From Enterobacter sp. kpr-6 (GTDB taxonomy: Bacteria > Pseudomonadota > Gammaproteobacteria > Enterobacterales > Enterobacteriaceae): 64,000 nt of DNA. The stretch is taken from the NCBI RefSeq assembly GCF_900116015.1, contig NZ_FOYH01000001.1, positions 372,001 through 436,000 of the forward strand. The letters run 5' to 3'. This document shows, in pieces, positions 9,789 to 20,099 of the stretch. The first letter of the stretch is position 1. Every line of letters begins with the position of its first letter. Under the pieces are notes generated by a model, which made no database searches, was not told the DNA's origin, and saw only the letters and a list, made by a program, of their open reading frames with translations. The translations under genes were made by a program, and so were the position numbers.

Positions 9789-11516
9789 CTATTTCTCTGG
9801 CGTTGCCGCTTCCCGCCAGTATTTCTGCTTTGAGGTTTTACCTATACCTGGGTTCATACTGTTGGTCGGGTCATTTTCGCGATAAAACTGTTTCAGGCTT
9901 TCCGGCGCTTCATACAGATGCCCGACGTTATGCTCCGCCGGATATTGCGCCCCGCGCTCGCGCAGCAGAGCCAGCATCTGTTCTTTCAGGGCATGAACGT
10001 CCACGCCTTTTTTGACGATGTAATCCTGATGGAAGACGTAGCACATGAAGTGACCGTAATAGAGCTTGTGAACCAGTTGACTGCCGATCTCATCGGGCAG
10101 ACTTTCAAACCAGTCGGGATCGTTGCGCCGCAGGGCGATATCCAGCGCCAGAATATCCTCCACCTCATCGGCGTGTACTGCCTGATAGCGAATGGCGGCA
10201 CCCGCCGCGGCAAAGCGGTGTAAAAAGGCCTTGCTGCCTTCTTCCGGCGTGCAGGCGAAGAAGTCGCCCTCCGCCTCGCTGAAGTATTCTTTGAGCCACT
10301 TCTGCGCTTCGGCAATGCCGTCGCCGGACATTTTCAGCAGCAGATGATGTTCATATTTATCCCGCCAGCTTTTCATCCGTGGCGGCAGGTGATCCGGGAA
10401 AATCTGCGTCAGTTTCTGCATCGCCCGGTCGGTGAAATTCGGCTTAAACAGCGGCACTTTCGCCAGCGCCGCATCGGTACGGCCTTTCAGCGTAAAGAAC
10501 AGCGGCATCTTGTCGGTGCCGAGCTTGTCGATCATTAAAAAGGTGTCTTTACCGTAGCGCCCGGCGATGTCGTAAATGTCGCGGTGCATATACTCCCCGG
10601 CGACCGGAAGGTGGGTAAAGTTCGCCAGAATATGACGGCGGATCTCGCCCAGTACCGCAGGCTGATTGGTGCCGATATAAAAGACCTGCTGGTTTTTCTC
10701 TGCGGGGAAGGTATCAAGGCGCACGGCAAAGACCGCCAGTTTGCCCGCACAGCCGGAGGACTCGAACAGCCGTTCGGGATCGGCGTTATAACGCGCGGGG
10801 GTATCCGCTGAGATATCCCGCACGCGGGTGATGTAATCGTGATCGTGCGCGTGCCGCCCGTCATGGCGGACATCGGCGGCGCTGATGCGCTCATCATCCA
10901 GCCGGCTCAGGATCTGCTCCGGCGTGATACCTAAATCAATCCCCAGATGATTAACCAGTTGAAGCTGACCCTGCTCCGTAATGCGCGCAAAAAGCGCCAT
11001 TTCGGTATACGCCGGGCCGCGCTGCACCAGTGCACCGCCGGAGTTATTACAAATGCCGCCCATTACCGACGCGCCAATGCATGACGAGCCGATCACCGAA
11101 TGCGGTTCGCGGCCCAGCGGCTTGAGCGCTTTTTCCAGCGAATACAGGGTGGTGCCGGGGTAGGCCAGCACCTGTTCACCGTTATCCAGCAGATGCAGTT
11201 TATCGAGGCGCAGCGTGCTGATAATGACGATGTCGCGGTCGTAATCATTGCCGTTGGGCGTGGAACCCTCAGTCAGCCCGGTGTTGGCGGCCTGCATCAG
11301 AATAATTTTGTCGGCCTGCACGCAGGCGCTCAGTACGTGCCAGAGTTCCAGCAGCGTGCCGGGGAAAACCACCGCCAGCGCGTCGCCCTGGCCGGAACGA
11401 AACCCTTTACGGTAACGCGCCGTTTTGGCCGGATCGGTAAGCAGGTGAGTGCGGCCCACCAGACGGGTCAGTTCAGCAAGAAAAGCGTTGTTATCATGAG
11501 GTAAGCCAGTCGGCAT
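9789..11516 (-). CDS. dld: Quinone-dependent D-lactate dehydrogenase
   Basis: This peripheral membrane flavoprotein (575 residues) oxidises D-lactate to pyruvate and passes electrons to quinone. The FAD-binding domain shows NTGLTEGSTPNGNDYDRD and PHSVIGSSCIGASVMGG. A central membrane-binding region and C-terminal cap follow, ending in NPGIGKTSK. The first in-frame codon is a GTG at 11546, but AGGAG lies immediately before two tandem ATGs at 11519 and 11516, and I choose 11516 for its six-base spacing. It is divergent from bglX and close in length to K-12 Dld (571). Confidence 0.95.
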   Translation of the reverse strand: MPTGLPHDNNAFLAELTRLVGRTHLLTDPAKTARYRKGFRSGQGDALAVVFPGTLLELWHVLSACVQADKIILMQAANTGLTEGSTPNGNDYDRDIVIISTLRLDKLHLLDNGEQVLAYPGTTLYSLEKALKPLGREPHSVIGSSCIGASVMGGICNNSGGALVQRGPAYTEMALFARITEQGQLQLVNHLGIDLGITPEQILSRLDDERISAADVRHDGRHAHDHDYITRVRDISADTPARYNADPERLFESSGCAGKLAVFAVRLDTFPAEKNQQVFYIGTNQPAVLGEIRRHILANFTHLPVAGEYMHRDIYDIAGRYGKDTFLMIDKLGTDKMPLFFTLKGRTDAALAKVPLFKPNFTDRAMQKLTQIFPDHLPPRMKSWRDKYEHHLLLKMSGDGIAEAQKWLKEYFSEAEGDFFACTPEEGSKAFLHRFAAAGAAIRYQAVHADEVEDILALDIALRRNDPDWFESLPDEIGSQLVHKLYYGHFMCYVFHQDYIVKKGVDVHALKEQMLALLRERGAQYPAEHNVGHLYEAPESLKQFYRENDPTNSMNPGIGKTSKQKYWREAATPEK

Positions 11517-11698
11517 CATCCACTCCTGTGGCGGGACAAAATTCACGTCTTAAAGCATAGCGTGGGAAAATCACGACGCGGCACTAATCATCAGAAAAAT
11601 AAGAGAATAACCCTGCAACAGCGACTACGATTATGGCACACTGCGGTTTTCGCCCTTCTTCCCGCTGATTCGGCTGTAAAAACGAGAGAGTGAACGAC

Positions 11699-13996
11699 AT
11701 GAAATGGCTATGTTCTGTAGGTGTCGCTGTGAGTCTGGCGCTGCAACCCGCGCTGGCAGACGATATGTCCGGCAACCATCCCCTGACCCCCGAAGCGCGT
11801 GACGCGTTTGTCACCCAACTGCTGCAAAAAATGACCACCGATGAAAAAATCGGTCAGCTGCGTCTTATCAGCGTCGGGCCGGATAACCCAAAAGAAGCCA
11901 TCCGCGACATGATCAAAACCAGCCAGGTCGGGGCGATTTTCAATACCGTGACCCGTCAGGATATCCGGGCGATGCAGGATCAGGCGATGCAGCTCAGCCG
12001 CCTGAAAATCCCGCTGTTTTTTGCCTATGACGTGGTGCACGGCCAGCGCACCGTGTTTCCGATTAGCTTAGGGCTGGCGTCGTCGTTTAACCTCGACGCG
12101 GTAAAAACCGTCGGGCGGGTGTCGGCTTATGAAGCCGCCGACGACGGGCTGAACATGACCTGGGCTCCGATGGTTGACGTCTCCCGCGATCCGCGCTGGG
12201 GCCGCGCCTCGGAAGGGTTTGGCGAAGATACCTATTTAACCGCCATCATGGGTAAAACCATGGTGGAATCAATGCAGGGCAAAAGCCCGGCGGATCGTTA
12301 CTCGGTGATGACCAGCGTGAAACACTTCGCCGCCTATGGCGCAGTGGAAGGCGGGAAAGAGTACAACACCGTCGATATGAGTTCCCAGCGTCTGTTTAAC
12401 GATTACATGCCGCCATACAAAATGGCGCTGGACGCGGGCAGCGGCGGGGTGATGATGGCGCTCAACTCGCTGAACGGCACGCCTGCGGCCTCCGATGCCT
12501 GGCTGCTTAAAGATCTGCTGCGCGGCGACTGGGGCTTTAAGGGCATTACCATTTCCGATCATGGTGCCATCAAAGAACTGATCAAACACGGCACCGCTGC
12601 CGATCCTGAAGACGCCGTGCGCGTGGCGATCAAAGCGGGCGTGGATATGAGCATGGCCGATGAGTATTACAGCAAATACCTGCCGGATCTGGTGAAAAGC
12701 GGCAAAGTCACCATGGCTGAACTCGACGACGCCACCCGCCACGTACTGAACGTGAAGTACGACATGGGGCTGTTTAACGATCCGTACAGTCACCTCGGCG
12801 CGAAAGAAACCGATCCGCAGGACACCAACGCTGAAAGCCGTCTGCATCGCAAAGAAGCGCGTGAAGTGGCGCGGGAAAGCCTGGTACTGCTGAAAAACCG
12901 CCTCGACACGCTGCCGCTGAAAAAATCCGCCACCATCGCCGTGGTTGGACCGCTGGCTGACAGCAAGCGCGACGTGATGGGAAGCTGGTCGGCGGCAGGC
13001 GTGGCTGATCAGTCTGTTACCGTGTTGACCGGCATTAAAAACGCCGTTGGCAACCAGGGCAAAGTGATTGTCGCGAAAGGGGCCAACGTCACCGACGATA
13101 AAGATATCGTGGCGTTTTTAAACCAGTATGAACCGGCCGTACAGGTCGATGAGCGCACGCCGCAGGCAATGATTGATGAAGCGGTGCAGGCTGCGAATCA
13201 GTCAGACGTGGTCGTGGCGGTGGTTGGCGAGGCGCAGGGTATGGCGCACGAAGCCTCCAGCCGTACCGATCTGACCATTCCGCAAAGTCAGCGCAACCTG
13301 ATCGCCGCCCTCAAAGCCACCGGAAAACCGCTGGTGCTGGTGCTGATGAACGGCCGTCCGCTGGCGCTGGTGAAAGAAGATCAGCAGGCAGACGCGATCC
13401 TTGAAACCTGGTTTGCCGGTACTGAAGGCGGCAACGCAATTGCCGACGTGCTGTTTGGCGATTACAACCCGTCGGGCAAACTGCCGATGTCCTTCCCGCG
13501 CTCTGTGGGTCAAATCCCGGTTTACTACAGCCATCTGAACACTGGCCGCCCGTATAACGCCGATAAGCCGAACAAATACACCTCGCGCTATTTCGATGAA
13601 GCGAACGGCCCGCTCTATCCGTTTGGTTATGGCCTGAGCTACACCACGTTCAGCGTTTCGGACGTGAAACTCTCCGCGCCGACCATGCAGCGTGACGGCA
13701 CGGTGACGGCGAGCGTGGATGTAACCAACACCGGTAAGCGCGAAGGCGCAACGGTAATGCAAATGTACGTGCAGGATGTGACCGCCTCCATGAGCCGTCC
13801 GGTGAAGCAACTGAAGGGCTTTGAGAAAGTTACCCTGAAACCGGGCGAAACCCGTACCGTCAGCTTCCCGATTGACGTTGAAGCCCTGAAATTCTGGAAC
13901 CAGCGCATGAAATATGACGCGGAACCGGGCAAATTTAACGTCTTTATCGGCACCGACTCCGCCCGCGTGAAAAAAGGCGAGTTTGAATTGCTGTAA
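11699..13996 (+). CDS. bglX: Periplasmic beta-glucosidase, GH3
   Basis: The 765-residue glycoside hydrolase family 3 enzyme has the same length as K-12 BglX. A signal peptide of about 20 residues ends ALADD. The GH3 N-terminal barrel contains KHFAAYGAVEGG and the nucleophile Asp287 in ISDHGAIKEL. The C-terminal alpha/beta sandwich (about 390-620) contains GEAQGMAHEASSR, and a fibronectin III-like domain ends the chain. It hydrolyses beta-glucosides in the periplasm. The start is the ATG at 11699, preceded by GAGAG; a GTG nine bases upstream is less likely. A strong terminator follows. Confidence 0.96.
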   Translation: MKWLCSVGVAVSLALQPALADDMSGNHPLTPEARDAFVTQLLQKMTTDEKIGQLRLISVGPDNPKEAIRDMIKTSQVGAIFNTVTRQDIRAMQDQAMQLSRLKIPLFFAYDVVHGQRTVFPISLGLASSFNLDAVKTVGRVSAYEAADDGLNMTWAPMVDVSRDPRWGRASEGFGEDTYLTAIMGKTMVESMQGKSPADRYSVMTSVKHFAAYGAVEGGKEYNTVDMSSQRLFNDYMPPYKMALDAGSGGVMMALNSLNGTPAASDAWLLKDLLRGDWGFKGITISDHGAIKELIKHGTAADPEDAVRVAIKAGVDMSMADEYYSKYLPDLVKSGKVTMAELDDATRHVLNVKYDMGLFNDPYSHLGAKETDPQDTNAESRLHRKEAREVARESLVLLKNRLDTLPLKKSATIAVVGPLADSKRDVMGSWSAAGVADQSVTVLTGIKNAVGNQGKVIVAKGANVTDDKDIVAFLNQYEPAVQVDERTPQAMIDEAVQAANQSDVVVAVVGEAQGMAHEASSRTDLTIPQSQRNLIAALKATGKPLVLVLMNGRPLALVKEDQQADAILETWFAGTEGGNAIADVLFGDYNPSGKLPMSFPRSVGQIPVYYSHLNTGRPYNADKPNKYTSRYFDEANGPLYPFGYGLSYTTFSVSDVKLSAPTMQRDGTVTASVDVTNTGKREGATVMQMYVQDVTASMSRPVKQLKGFEKVTLKPGETRTVSFPIDVEALKFWNQRMKYDAEPGKFNVFIGTDSARVKKGEFELL

Positions 13997-14015
13997 CTGT
14001 TTTCCTCGCTTCCCA

Positions 14016-14043
14016 ACGCCACCATCCGGTGGCGTTTTTTTTT
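14016..14043 (+). terminator. Rho-independent terminator of bglX
   Basis: The stem ACGCCACC-ATCC-GGTGGCGT is followed directly by a run of nine T. It is the clearest intrinsic terminator in the window and insulates bglX from the MFS gene downstream. Confidence 0.92.
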
Positions 14044-14166
14044 GCTTTTCCGGGCGTTAAACGCTGAAAGCGGATCACAAAATCACCCGCCTGAACATCG
14101 CATAATAACGATCTCTGCCCCGGCTAACCGTTGGGGTTTCTTTTTGATGAGGGATCGCAACAGGAT

Positions 14167-15411
14167 ATGACGGAACAGAGCGTATTTATTCAGCAGGGGA
14201 TCTGGGCGCGCCTCGGTTTACCGCGCGAGCTGAGCTGGGGATTTATCGGCGTTTTTCTTTTTATCACCGGAGCCACCATCGAGCAGAGCTGGCTGGCGTC
14301 GATGCTGCAATCCCGCGGCTTTGCGGAAGTGGAAATCAGCCTGATGCTGTCGGTTTTTGGCCTCTGTGTGGCGGCGGTGTCGTGGTTTTCCGGCATTGGC
14401 GCGGGAGTGCTTGGCCTGCGTCGGCTGATGTGGATCGCCACACTGTGTTATTTCGCCGGATCGGTGCCGTTTATTTTTGTGGCCCTGCCGATGAATAATT
14501 ATCCGATGATGATCGTGAGCTACGCCCTGCGCGGCGTGGCCTATCCGCTTTTTGCCTACTCGTTTCTGGTGTGGATCAACCAGCGCTGCGAAGCGCGTAT
14601 TCTGGGCCGCGCGGTATCGTGGTTCTGGATCGCCTTTGGCGTCGGCATGACCATCGTGGGCCCGTGGTTCTCCGGCTGGATGCTGTCTCGCGTCGGTGAA
14701 AGCAACACCTTATTGAGCGGCTTTCTCTTCGTGGCGCTGGGCGCATTTTGCGCGCTGATCCTGAATCGTGACGAACCCGTCTGGGCGCGTAACCAGAAGA
14801 TTAGCCAGGCGATGGGTGAGGGGATCATGGTGCTGGTGCGCGAACCCAAAATGCGCCTCGCGGTGGTGGTAAAAACCATTAACGACATCGGCAAGTTTTC
14901 ACTGGTGATCCTGATGCCGGTCTATCTGCCGCGATTTGGTTTCAGCATTGCTGAGTGGCTCACCATCTGGGGACTGGTGAACGTGGTGAATATTTTCGCC
15001 AACTATCTGTTTGGCTGGCTGGGTGACAAAATCGGCTGGCGCATGACGGTGGTGTGGTTTTCCGGCACCCTGTGCGGGCTGGCGTCGCTCGCGGTGTGCT
15101 ATGCGCCGGTGATGTTTGGCCACAGTCCCACGGCGCTGTTTATCGCCCTGACGCTTTATGCCGTAGGCCTTGGCGCATTCGGGCCGCTGAGTGCGCTGAT
15201 CCCCTCGCTGCTGCCGGAAAACAAAGGCGCAGCGATTTCCTGCCTTAACCTCGGGTCAGGATTAAGTAACTTTGCCGGGCCGTTTATCGTCACCCTGTGC
15301 GTCGCCCCGTTAGGCGTGGAGGGGACGCTGTGGGTGATTGCACTGCTTTATTTTGCCGCCAGCCTGCTGACGGTGCCGCTAAAACTTCCCGATAGCGCCA
15401 CAAAAGAGTGA
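14167..15411 (+). CDS. MFS transporter, RbtT/DalT/CsbX-like
   Basis: The 414-residue transporter has about twelve membrane segments. Its pattern resembles the ribitol/D-arabinitol permease group: an early RELSWGFIGVFLF helix, ALRGVAYPLFAYSFLVWI, and the conserved loop FGWLGDKIGWR. The ATG at 14167 is the first plausible start; an upstream TTG at 14131 has no support. A polyol or sugar-like substrate is likely by family, but no metabolic gene sits beside it. It is not between bglX and osmF in K-12. It ends 64 bases before osmF, so partial read-through into the importer operon is possible. Confidence 0.8.
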   Translation: MTEQSVFIQQGIWARLGLPRELSWGFIGVFLFITGATIEQSWLASMLQSRGFAEVEISLMLSVFGLCVAAVSWFSGIGAGVLGLRRLMWIATLCYFAGSVPFIFVALPMNNYPMMIVSYALRGVAYPLFAYSFLVWINQRCEARILGRAVSWFWIAFGVGMTIVGPWFSGWMLSRVGESNTLLSGFLFVALGAFCALILNRDEPVWARNQKISQAMGEGIMVLVREPKMRLAVVVKTINDIGKFSLVILMPVYLPRFGFSIAEWLTIWGLVNVVNIFANYLFGWLGDKIGWRMTVVWFSGTLCGLASLAVCYAPVMFGHSPTALFIALTLYAVGLGAFGPLSALIPSLLPENKGAAISCLNLGSGLSNFAGPFIVTLCVAPLGVEGTLWVIALLYFAASLLTVPLKLPDSATKE

Positions 15412-15475
15412 TATATCGTCTACGCTTTTGTCTCAAGCTGCTGAAAAAGAGCAGCAAAATAATGAGGAAAGCGCA

Positions 15476-16393
15476 ATGACAATCACGAAGGGGATGTTGG
15501 GCTCGCTGGCGCTGATGGCGGCGGTGAGCCTGCCTGTACTGGCGGCTGAGCCGATTAAAGTCGGCTCAAAAATTGATACCGAAGGCGCGCTGCTGGGCAA
15601 TATTATTTTGCAGGTGCTTGAGAGCCACGGCGTCAAAACGGTCAATAAAGTGCAGCTTGGCGCAACGCCTGTCGTGCGCGGGGCGATCACCTCCGGCGAG
15701 CTGGATATCTACCCGGAATACACCGGCAACGGGGCATTTTTCTTTAAACAGGAAAACGATCCGGCGTGGAAAAACGCGCAGCAGGGCTATGAGAAAGTCA
15801 AAAAGCTCGATGCCGAACAGAACAAACTGGTGTGGCTGACGCCTGCGCCTGCCAACAATACCTGGACCATTGCCGTGCGTCAGGACGTGGCGCAAAAGGG
15901 CAAGCTGACCTCGCTTGACGATCTCAGCCGTTACCTGAAAGAGGGCGGCACCTTCAAACTCGCCGCCTCCGCGGAATTCATTGAGCGCACCGATGCGCTG
16001 CCCGCGTTTGAAAAAGCCTACGGCTTCAAACTTGAGCAAAACCAGTTGCTGTCGCTGGCAGGGGGCGATACCGCCGTCACCATTAAAGCGGCTGCCCAGC
16101 AAACGTCCGGCGTGAATGCGGCGATGGCCTACGGTACCGATGGCCCGGTCGCGGCGCTCGGCCTGCAAACCCTGACCGATCCGAAAGGCGTACAGCCGAT
16201 TTATGCGCCGACGCCGGTTGTGCGCGAGGCGGTGCTGAAAGCCTACCCGGAACTGGATAACTGGTTAAAACCTGTCTTTGCGAGCCTGGATGAAAAAACG
16301 CTGCAACAGCTTAATGCGAGCATTGCAGTAGAGGGTCTGGATGCGAAAAAAGTCGCGGCGGATTACCTGAAGCAGAAAGGACTGGTGAAGTAA
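15476..16393 (+). CDS. osmF: Periplasmic substrate-binding protein OsmF (YehZ)
   Basis: This 305-residue OpuAC-type binding protein has exactly the K-12 length and a signal peptide ending VLAAE (about residue 23). It delivers substrate to the YehYXW ABC importer. K-12 OsmF-YehYXW binds betaines only weakly and is induced by osmotic stress and RpoS. In Salmonella the equivalent OsmU system takes up glycine betaine and choline-O-sulfate. The ribosome-binding site is GAGGAAAGCGCA. It is first of four tightly packed genes, 12 bases before yehY. Confidence 0.93.
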   Translation: MTITKGMLGSLALMAAVSLPVLAAEPIKVGSKIDTEGALLGNIILQVLESHGVKTVNKVQLGATPVVRGAITSGELDIYPEYTGNGAFFFKQENDPAWKNAQQGYEKVKKLDAEQNKLVWLTPAPANNTWTIAVRQDVAQKGKLTSLDDLSRYLKEGGTFKLAASAEFIERTDALPAFEKAYGFKLEQNQLLSLAGGDTAVTIKAAAQQTSGVNAAMAYGTDGPVAALGLQTLTDPKGVQPIYAPTPVVREAVLKAYPELDNWLKPVFASLDEKTLQQLNASIAVEGLDAKKVAADYLKQKGLVK

Positions 16394-16405
16394 CAGGACT
16401 GGAAC

Positions 16406-17560
16406 GTGTCAATTCGTTGTCATAACCGCGTGTTGCTGCTGCTGGTGCTGATCGGCCTGGCAGCGGCCATGCTTCCGTTTGTGAATTACGCCCCTAACCG
16501 GCTGGTGTCGGGCGAAAGCCGTGCGCTCTGGCAGATCTGGCCGCAAACAGCCGCGCTGTGGTTGTCCGTTCCGCTGGCGCTGGTGGTGCTGAGTTTTATC
16601 CCTAAACGCGGAGCGCTGATCGTCACGCTGCTGCTGGCGGAGCTGCTTTTCGCCGTGCTGCACTGGGCGGCGGGACAGGCGGCGACCGATCTGGCCCAGG
16701 GCGGCAGCACCGTAGCGCGCACCTCAATGGGCAGCGGGCTGTGGCTGTGGATGGCGCTCGCGCTGCTGGCTGCCAGCGATGCGATTCGCCGTCTGACGGT
16801 GAATCCGGTCTGGCGCTGGTTGCTGCATGCGCAAATCTGGCTGCTGCCGGTGCTGATCCTCCAGTCGGGCCAGCTTGACCATCTCTCCCTGCTCAAAGAG
16901 TACGCCAACCGTAAGGATGTGTTTAACGATGCGCTCGCCCAGCATCTGACGCTGCTTTTTGCCACGCTGGTTCCGGCGCTGCTGATTGGCGTGCTGCTGG
17001 GGCTGTGGTGCTATCGCCATCCGACGCGGCAAAGCCCGGTGTTTGCGGTGCTGAACGTGATTCAGACCGTGCCGTCTGTGGCGCTGTTTGGGCTTTTAAT
17101 CGCCCCCCTGGCCGGACTGGTACAGGAGTTTCCATGGCTGCGGTCGCTCGGCATCGCCGGGACGGGTATCACGCCCGCGCTTATCGCCCTTATTTTGTAT
17201 GCGCTTCTGCCACTGGTGCGGGGCGTTGTGGCGGGGCTGAATCAGGTTCCGCACGAGGTCTTAGAGAGCGCGGCGGGGCAGGGGATGAGCGCCCGGCAGC
17301 GGTTTTTGCAGGTGCGACTGCCGCTGGCATTGCCCCTGCTGTTACGCAGCCTGCGCGTGGTGACGGTGCAGACCGTCGGCATGGCGGTGATCGCCGCCCT
17401 GATCGGCGCAGGCGGTTTTGGTGCGCTGGTGTTCCAGGGACTGCTCAGCAGCGCGCTGGATTTGGTGCTTTTAGGGGTGATCCCGGTGATCGCTCTGGCG
17501 GTGATCGTCGATGCGCTGTTCGGCCTATGGATAGCGCTGCTTAAGGTAAAAGAGGCATGA
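16406..17560 (+). CDS. yehY: ABC importer permease YehY
   Basis: The 384-residue inner-membrane permease starts with GTG. It has several N-terminal membrane segments not found in minimal permeases, then the BPD_transp_1 domain in the C-terminal half. The EAA-type loop reads [18 protein letters not shown]. It is a membrane subunit of the OsmF-YehYXW system alongside YehW. The length is within one residue of the K-12 protein. Its stop overlaps the yehX start by four bases (ATGA), indicating translational coupling. Confidence 0.92.
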   Translation: MSIRCHNRVLLLLVLIGLAAAMLPFVNYAPNRLVSGESRALWQIWPQTAALWLSVPLALVVLSFIPKRGALIVTLLLAELLFAVLHWAAGQAATDLAQGGSTVARTSMGSGLWLWMALALLAASDAIRRLTVNPVWRWLLHAQIWLLPVLILQSGQLDHLSLLKEYANRKDVFNDALAQHLTLLFATLVPALLIGVLLGLWCYRHPTRQSPVFAVLNVIQTVPSVALFGLLIAPLAGLVQEFPWLRSLGIAGTGITPALIALILYALLPLVRGVVAGLNQVPHEVLESAAGQGMSARQRFLQVRLPLALPLLLRSLRVVTVQTVGMAVIAALIGAGGFGALVFQGLLSSALDLVLLGVIPVIALAVIVDALFGLWIALLKVKEA

Positions 17561-18504
17561 TTGAATTCAGACAGGTCAGCAAAACGTTTAACGGGCAGAG
17601 GGCGGTCAGCGATCTCAATCTGCACTTTAAAACCGGCGCATTTTCGGTGCTGATCGGCACCTCCGGGTCGGGCAAATCCACCACGCTTAAGATGATCAAC
17701 CGGCTGGTGGAGCACGATGAAGGCACCATTTTATTTGCCGGGGAGGAGATCCGCTCGTTCCCGGTGCTGACGCTGCGGCGGCGCATGGGGTATGCGATCC
17801 AGTCAATTGGCCTCTTTCCGCACTGGACGGTCGCGCAAAATATCGCCACCGTACCGCAATTGCAGAAGTGGCCGCGCGCGCGAATTAACGCCCGTGTCGA
17901 TGAGCTGATGGCGCTGCTTGGGCTGGACACCGCGCTGCGCGGGCGTTATCCCCATGAGCTTTCCGGCGGGCAGCAGCAGCGCGTCGGCGTGGCGCGCGCC
18001 TTAGCCGCCGACCCGGAAGTGCTGTTGATGGATGAACCCTTCGGCGCGCTGGACCCGGTAACGCGCGGCGCGCTGCAACAGGAGATGCGCCGCATTCATC
18101 AGCTTTTAGGGCGCACCATTGTGCTGGTGACGCACGATATCGACGAAGCCTTACAGCTTGCCGACCATCTGGTATTAATGGACGGCGGCCAGGTCGTGCA
18201 GCAGGGCACGCCGCTGGAGATGCTGACTCACCCGGCAAATGATTTTGCCCGCGAGTTTTTTGGCCGCAGCGAACTGGGCGTGCGTCTGCTCTCTTTGCGC
18301 AGTGTGAGCGATTACGTTCGCCGGGGCGAACAGGCGGCAGGCGAGCCGCTGGCAGAAACCCTGTCGCTGCGCGATGCGCTGTCGGCGTTTGTTGCCCAGG
18401 GGCGCGACGTGCTCCCGGTGACGGACAGTCAGGGTGCAGCGCTTGGCAGCCTGCATTTTCAGGATCTGCTCAGCGCGGAGGTAACGCATGAAAATCGTCC
18501 GTGA
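17557..18504 (+). CDS. yehX: ABC importer ATPase YehX
   Basis: The 315-residue cytoplasmic ATPase powers the OsmF-YehYXW importer. Walker A is [10 protein letters not shown], the signature is LSGGQQQR, Walker B is [12 protein letters not shown], and the switch His lies in [10 protein letters not shown]-terminal extension from about residue 240 resembles part of a CBS domain, as in other osmoprotectant ATPases, and could sense ionic strength. The start overlaps yehY and the end overlaps yehW, so all three are translated together. Confidence 0.94.
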   Translation: MIEFRQVSKTFNGQRAVSDLNLHFKTGAFSVLIGTSGSGKSTTLKMINRLVEHDEGTILFAGEEIRSFPVLTLRRRMGYAIQSIGLFPHWTVAQNIATVPQLQKWPRARINARVDELMALLGLDTALRGRYPHELSGGQQQRVGVARALAADPEVLLMDEPFGALDPVTRGALQQEMRRIHQLLGRTIVLVTHDIDEALQLADHLVLMDGGQVVQQGTPLEMLTHPANDFAREFFGRSELGVRLLSLRSVSDYVRRGEQAAGEPLAETLSLRDALSAFVAQGRDVLPVTDSQGAALGSLHFQDLLSAEVTHENRP

Positions 18505-19219
18505 TCCGCTGCTCTGGCTGATTGCGCTGTTTATCGCGCTGCTGCTCCTGCTGCCGCACAGCACGGCGCTGTTCAGCGCGCTGTTTCCTGAGCTTCCACG
18601 CCCGGTCTACCAGCAGGAATCGTTTGTCATGCTGACGCTGGCGCATATGTGGCTGGTCGGCATATCGAGCGTGATTGCGATAGTGCTGGGCGTGGGGGCA
18701 GGCATTGCCGTCACCCGTCCGGCGGGATTTGAATTTCGCTCGCTGGTGGAAACCATCGCCGCTGTCGGTCAGACCTTTCCGCCCGTGGCGGTGCTGGCGA
18801 TTGCGGTGCCGGTCATGGGCTTTGGCCGGGAACCGGCGATTATTGCGCTGACGCTCTACGGCGTGCTGCCGATTTTACAGGGAACCCTGGCGGGTCTGAC
18901 CGCCGTGCCTGCGGGTGTGCAAAGTGTGGCGATGGGGATGGGAATGAGTGCCTGGCAGCGTCTGCTGAAGGTGGAATTACCGCTGGCCGCGCCGGTGATC
19001 CTCGCGGGGGTGCGCACCTCGGTGATCATCAACATCGGCACGGCGGCCATTGCCTCGACCGTGGGCGCAAATACGCTCGGCTCGCCGATTATTATCGGGC
19101 TCTCCGGGTTTAATACCGCGTATGTGATTCAGGGGGCTGTGCTGGTGGCGCTGGCGGCGATTATCGTCGATCGCGGCTTTGAACGTCTGACAGAGGTGCT
19201 GACTAAGCACGCACAATAA
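18488..19219 (+). CDS. yehW: ABC importer permease YehW
   Basis: The 243-residue permease has five to six membrane segments and the BPD_transp_1 domain; the coupling loop is [18 protein letters not shown]. Its length equals K-12 YehW. The start overlaps the yehX end by 17 bases. The last 17 bases overlap, on the opposite strand, the end of the micro-protein gene yohO. It completes the importer with OsmF, YehY and YehX. Confidence 0.94.
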   Translation: MKIVRDPLLWLIALFIALLLLLPHSTALFSALFPELPRPVYQQESFVMLTLAHMWLVGISSVIAIVLGVGAGIAVTRPAGFEFRSLVETIAAVGQTFPPVAVLAIAVPVMGFGREPAIIALTLYGVLPILQGTLAGLTAVPAGVQSVAMGMGMSAWQRLLKVELPLAAPVILAGVRTSVIINIGTAAIASTVGANTLGSPIIIGLSGFNTAYVIQGAVLVALAAIIVDRGFERLTEVLTKHAQ

Positions 19220-19307
19220 AGGAATAACCCGCCAGCATTACGCCGCCGATGCCGCCAACGGCCATAAGGAAAAACAGGGTGATGACAGCGATTTTGGTTG
19301 CGTTCAT
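19203..19307 (-). CDS. yohO: Membrane micro-protein YohO (34 residues)
   Basis: A 34-codon frame reads [19 protein letters not shown], then [15 protein letters not shown]. It closely matches E. coli YohO (35 residues), a small single-span inner-membrane protein of unknown role. AGGAGCACACC precedes the ATG on the minus strand, a good ribosome-binding site. The stop lies inside the 3' end of yehW, so the two convergent genes share 17 bases. It lies between yehW and mlrA as in K-12. Confidence 0.88.
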   Translation of the reverse strand: MNATKIAVITLFFLMAVGGIGGVMLAGYSFIVRA

Positions 19308-19367
19308 GGTGTGCTCCTGGTTGATTGCCGCATGAGTATACCGTGAAGCCGGACTGTTAATAAAACA

Positions 19368-20099
19368 TTAAATACCCAGCGCGTGCACATGGTGTCCGGC
19401 TTCGCGCCACGCGGCCAGTTGCTGTATCTGGATCATCGAAGGACATTCTCCGCACCACAACAGCACCGTTTGTCCGACAAACAACTCCGGGCGGAAATGC
19501 GTCAGCGAATGCGCCAGCACGTCCACGCGCCATTCATGCTGACTGGCGATCCAGCCCTCTATCCACAAGCGTGTGGTGTCATGAATATTCCAGCCAACCA
19601 CCAGCGCATCGTTACCGGCACGTTTTCGCGCCGAGGTCAGGCAGCCGGAAATATAGTTAATCAGCACGCCATCCAGCAGACTGAGCATCGCCACCAGCGC
19701 AGGTTCGGGGCTGCGTAAACGCAGGCGGAGCGGGATCAGAAGCTGAGTGGCAAGGGTGCGGGCAGGGTATTCGCGGCCATGCTCTTTCAGCCATCCCCGC
19801 AGGCGGTTGATATTGCCCTCCTGCAACAGACGCAGCACGAACTCCTGCTGCTCGCGCCAGTTGCTCAGGCTTTCCGGCGTACCGCTACAAAGCAGGGTTT
19901 TGACTTTGCTGACCTGCACGCCTGTGTCGATCCAGCGCTGAATTTCACGGATACGATCGATGTCGGCTTCGTTAAACAAACGGTGACCACCATCGGTGCG
20001 CTGGGGTTTGAGCAATCCATACCGACGCTGCCAGGCCCGTAATGTAACGGGATTGATATCGCATAACTGAGCCACTTCACCGATGGTGTAAAGCGCCAT
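19368..20099 (-). CDS. mlrA: MerR-type regulator MlrA
   Basis: The 243-residue regulator has an N-terminal MerR helix-turn-helix (YTIGEVAQLCDINPVTLRAW) and a C-terminal cobalamin-binding-like domain that lacks the usual B12 motif. In E. coli it activates csgD, hence curli and cellulose, together with RpoS and under indirect cyclic-di-GMP control. The start at 20099 gives the K-12 length exactly; an in-frame extension to 20231 has no family support. It is divergent from btsS across about 220 bases. Confidence 0.95.
   Translation of the reverse strand: MALYTIGEVAQLCDINPVTLRAWQRRYGLLKPQRTDGGHRLFNEADIDRIREIQRWIDTGVQVSKVKTLLCSGTPESLSNWREQQEFVLRLLQEGNINRLRGWLKEHGREYPARTLATQLLIPLRLRLRSPEPALVAMLSLLDGVLINYISGCLTSARKRAGNDALVVGWNIHDTTRLWIEGWIASQHEWRVDVLAHSLTHFRPELFVGQTVLLWCGECPSMIQIQQLAAWREAGHHVHALGI

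Noticed and set aside
17005-17544. 179-codon frame inside yehY
   Set aside because: It is a frame-shifted shadow rich in Arg and Gly from high GC; yehY is intact in its own frame.
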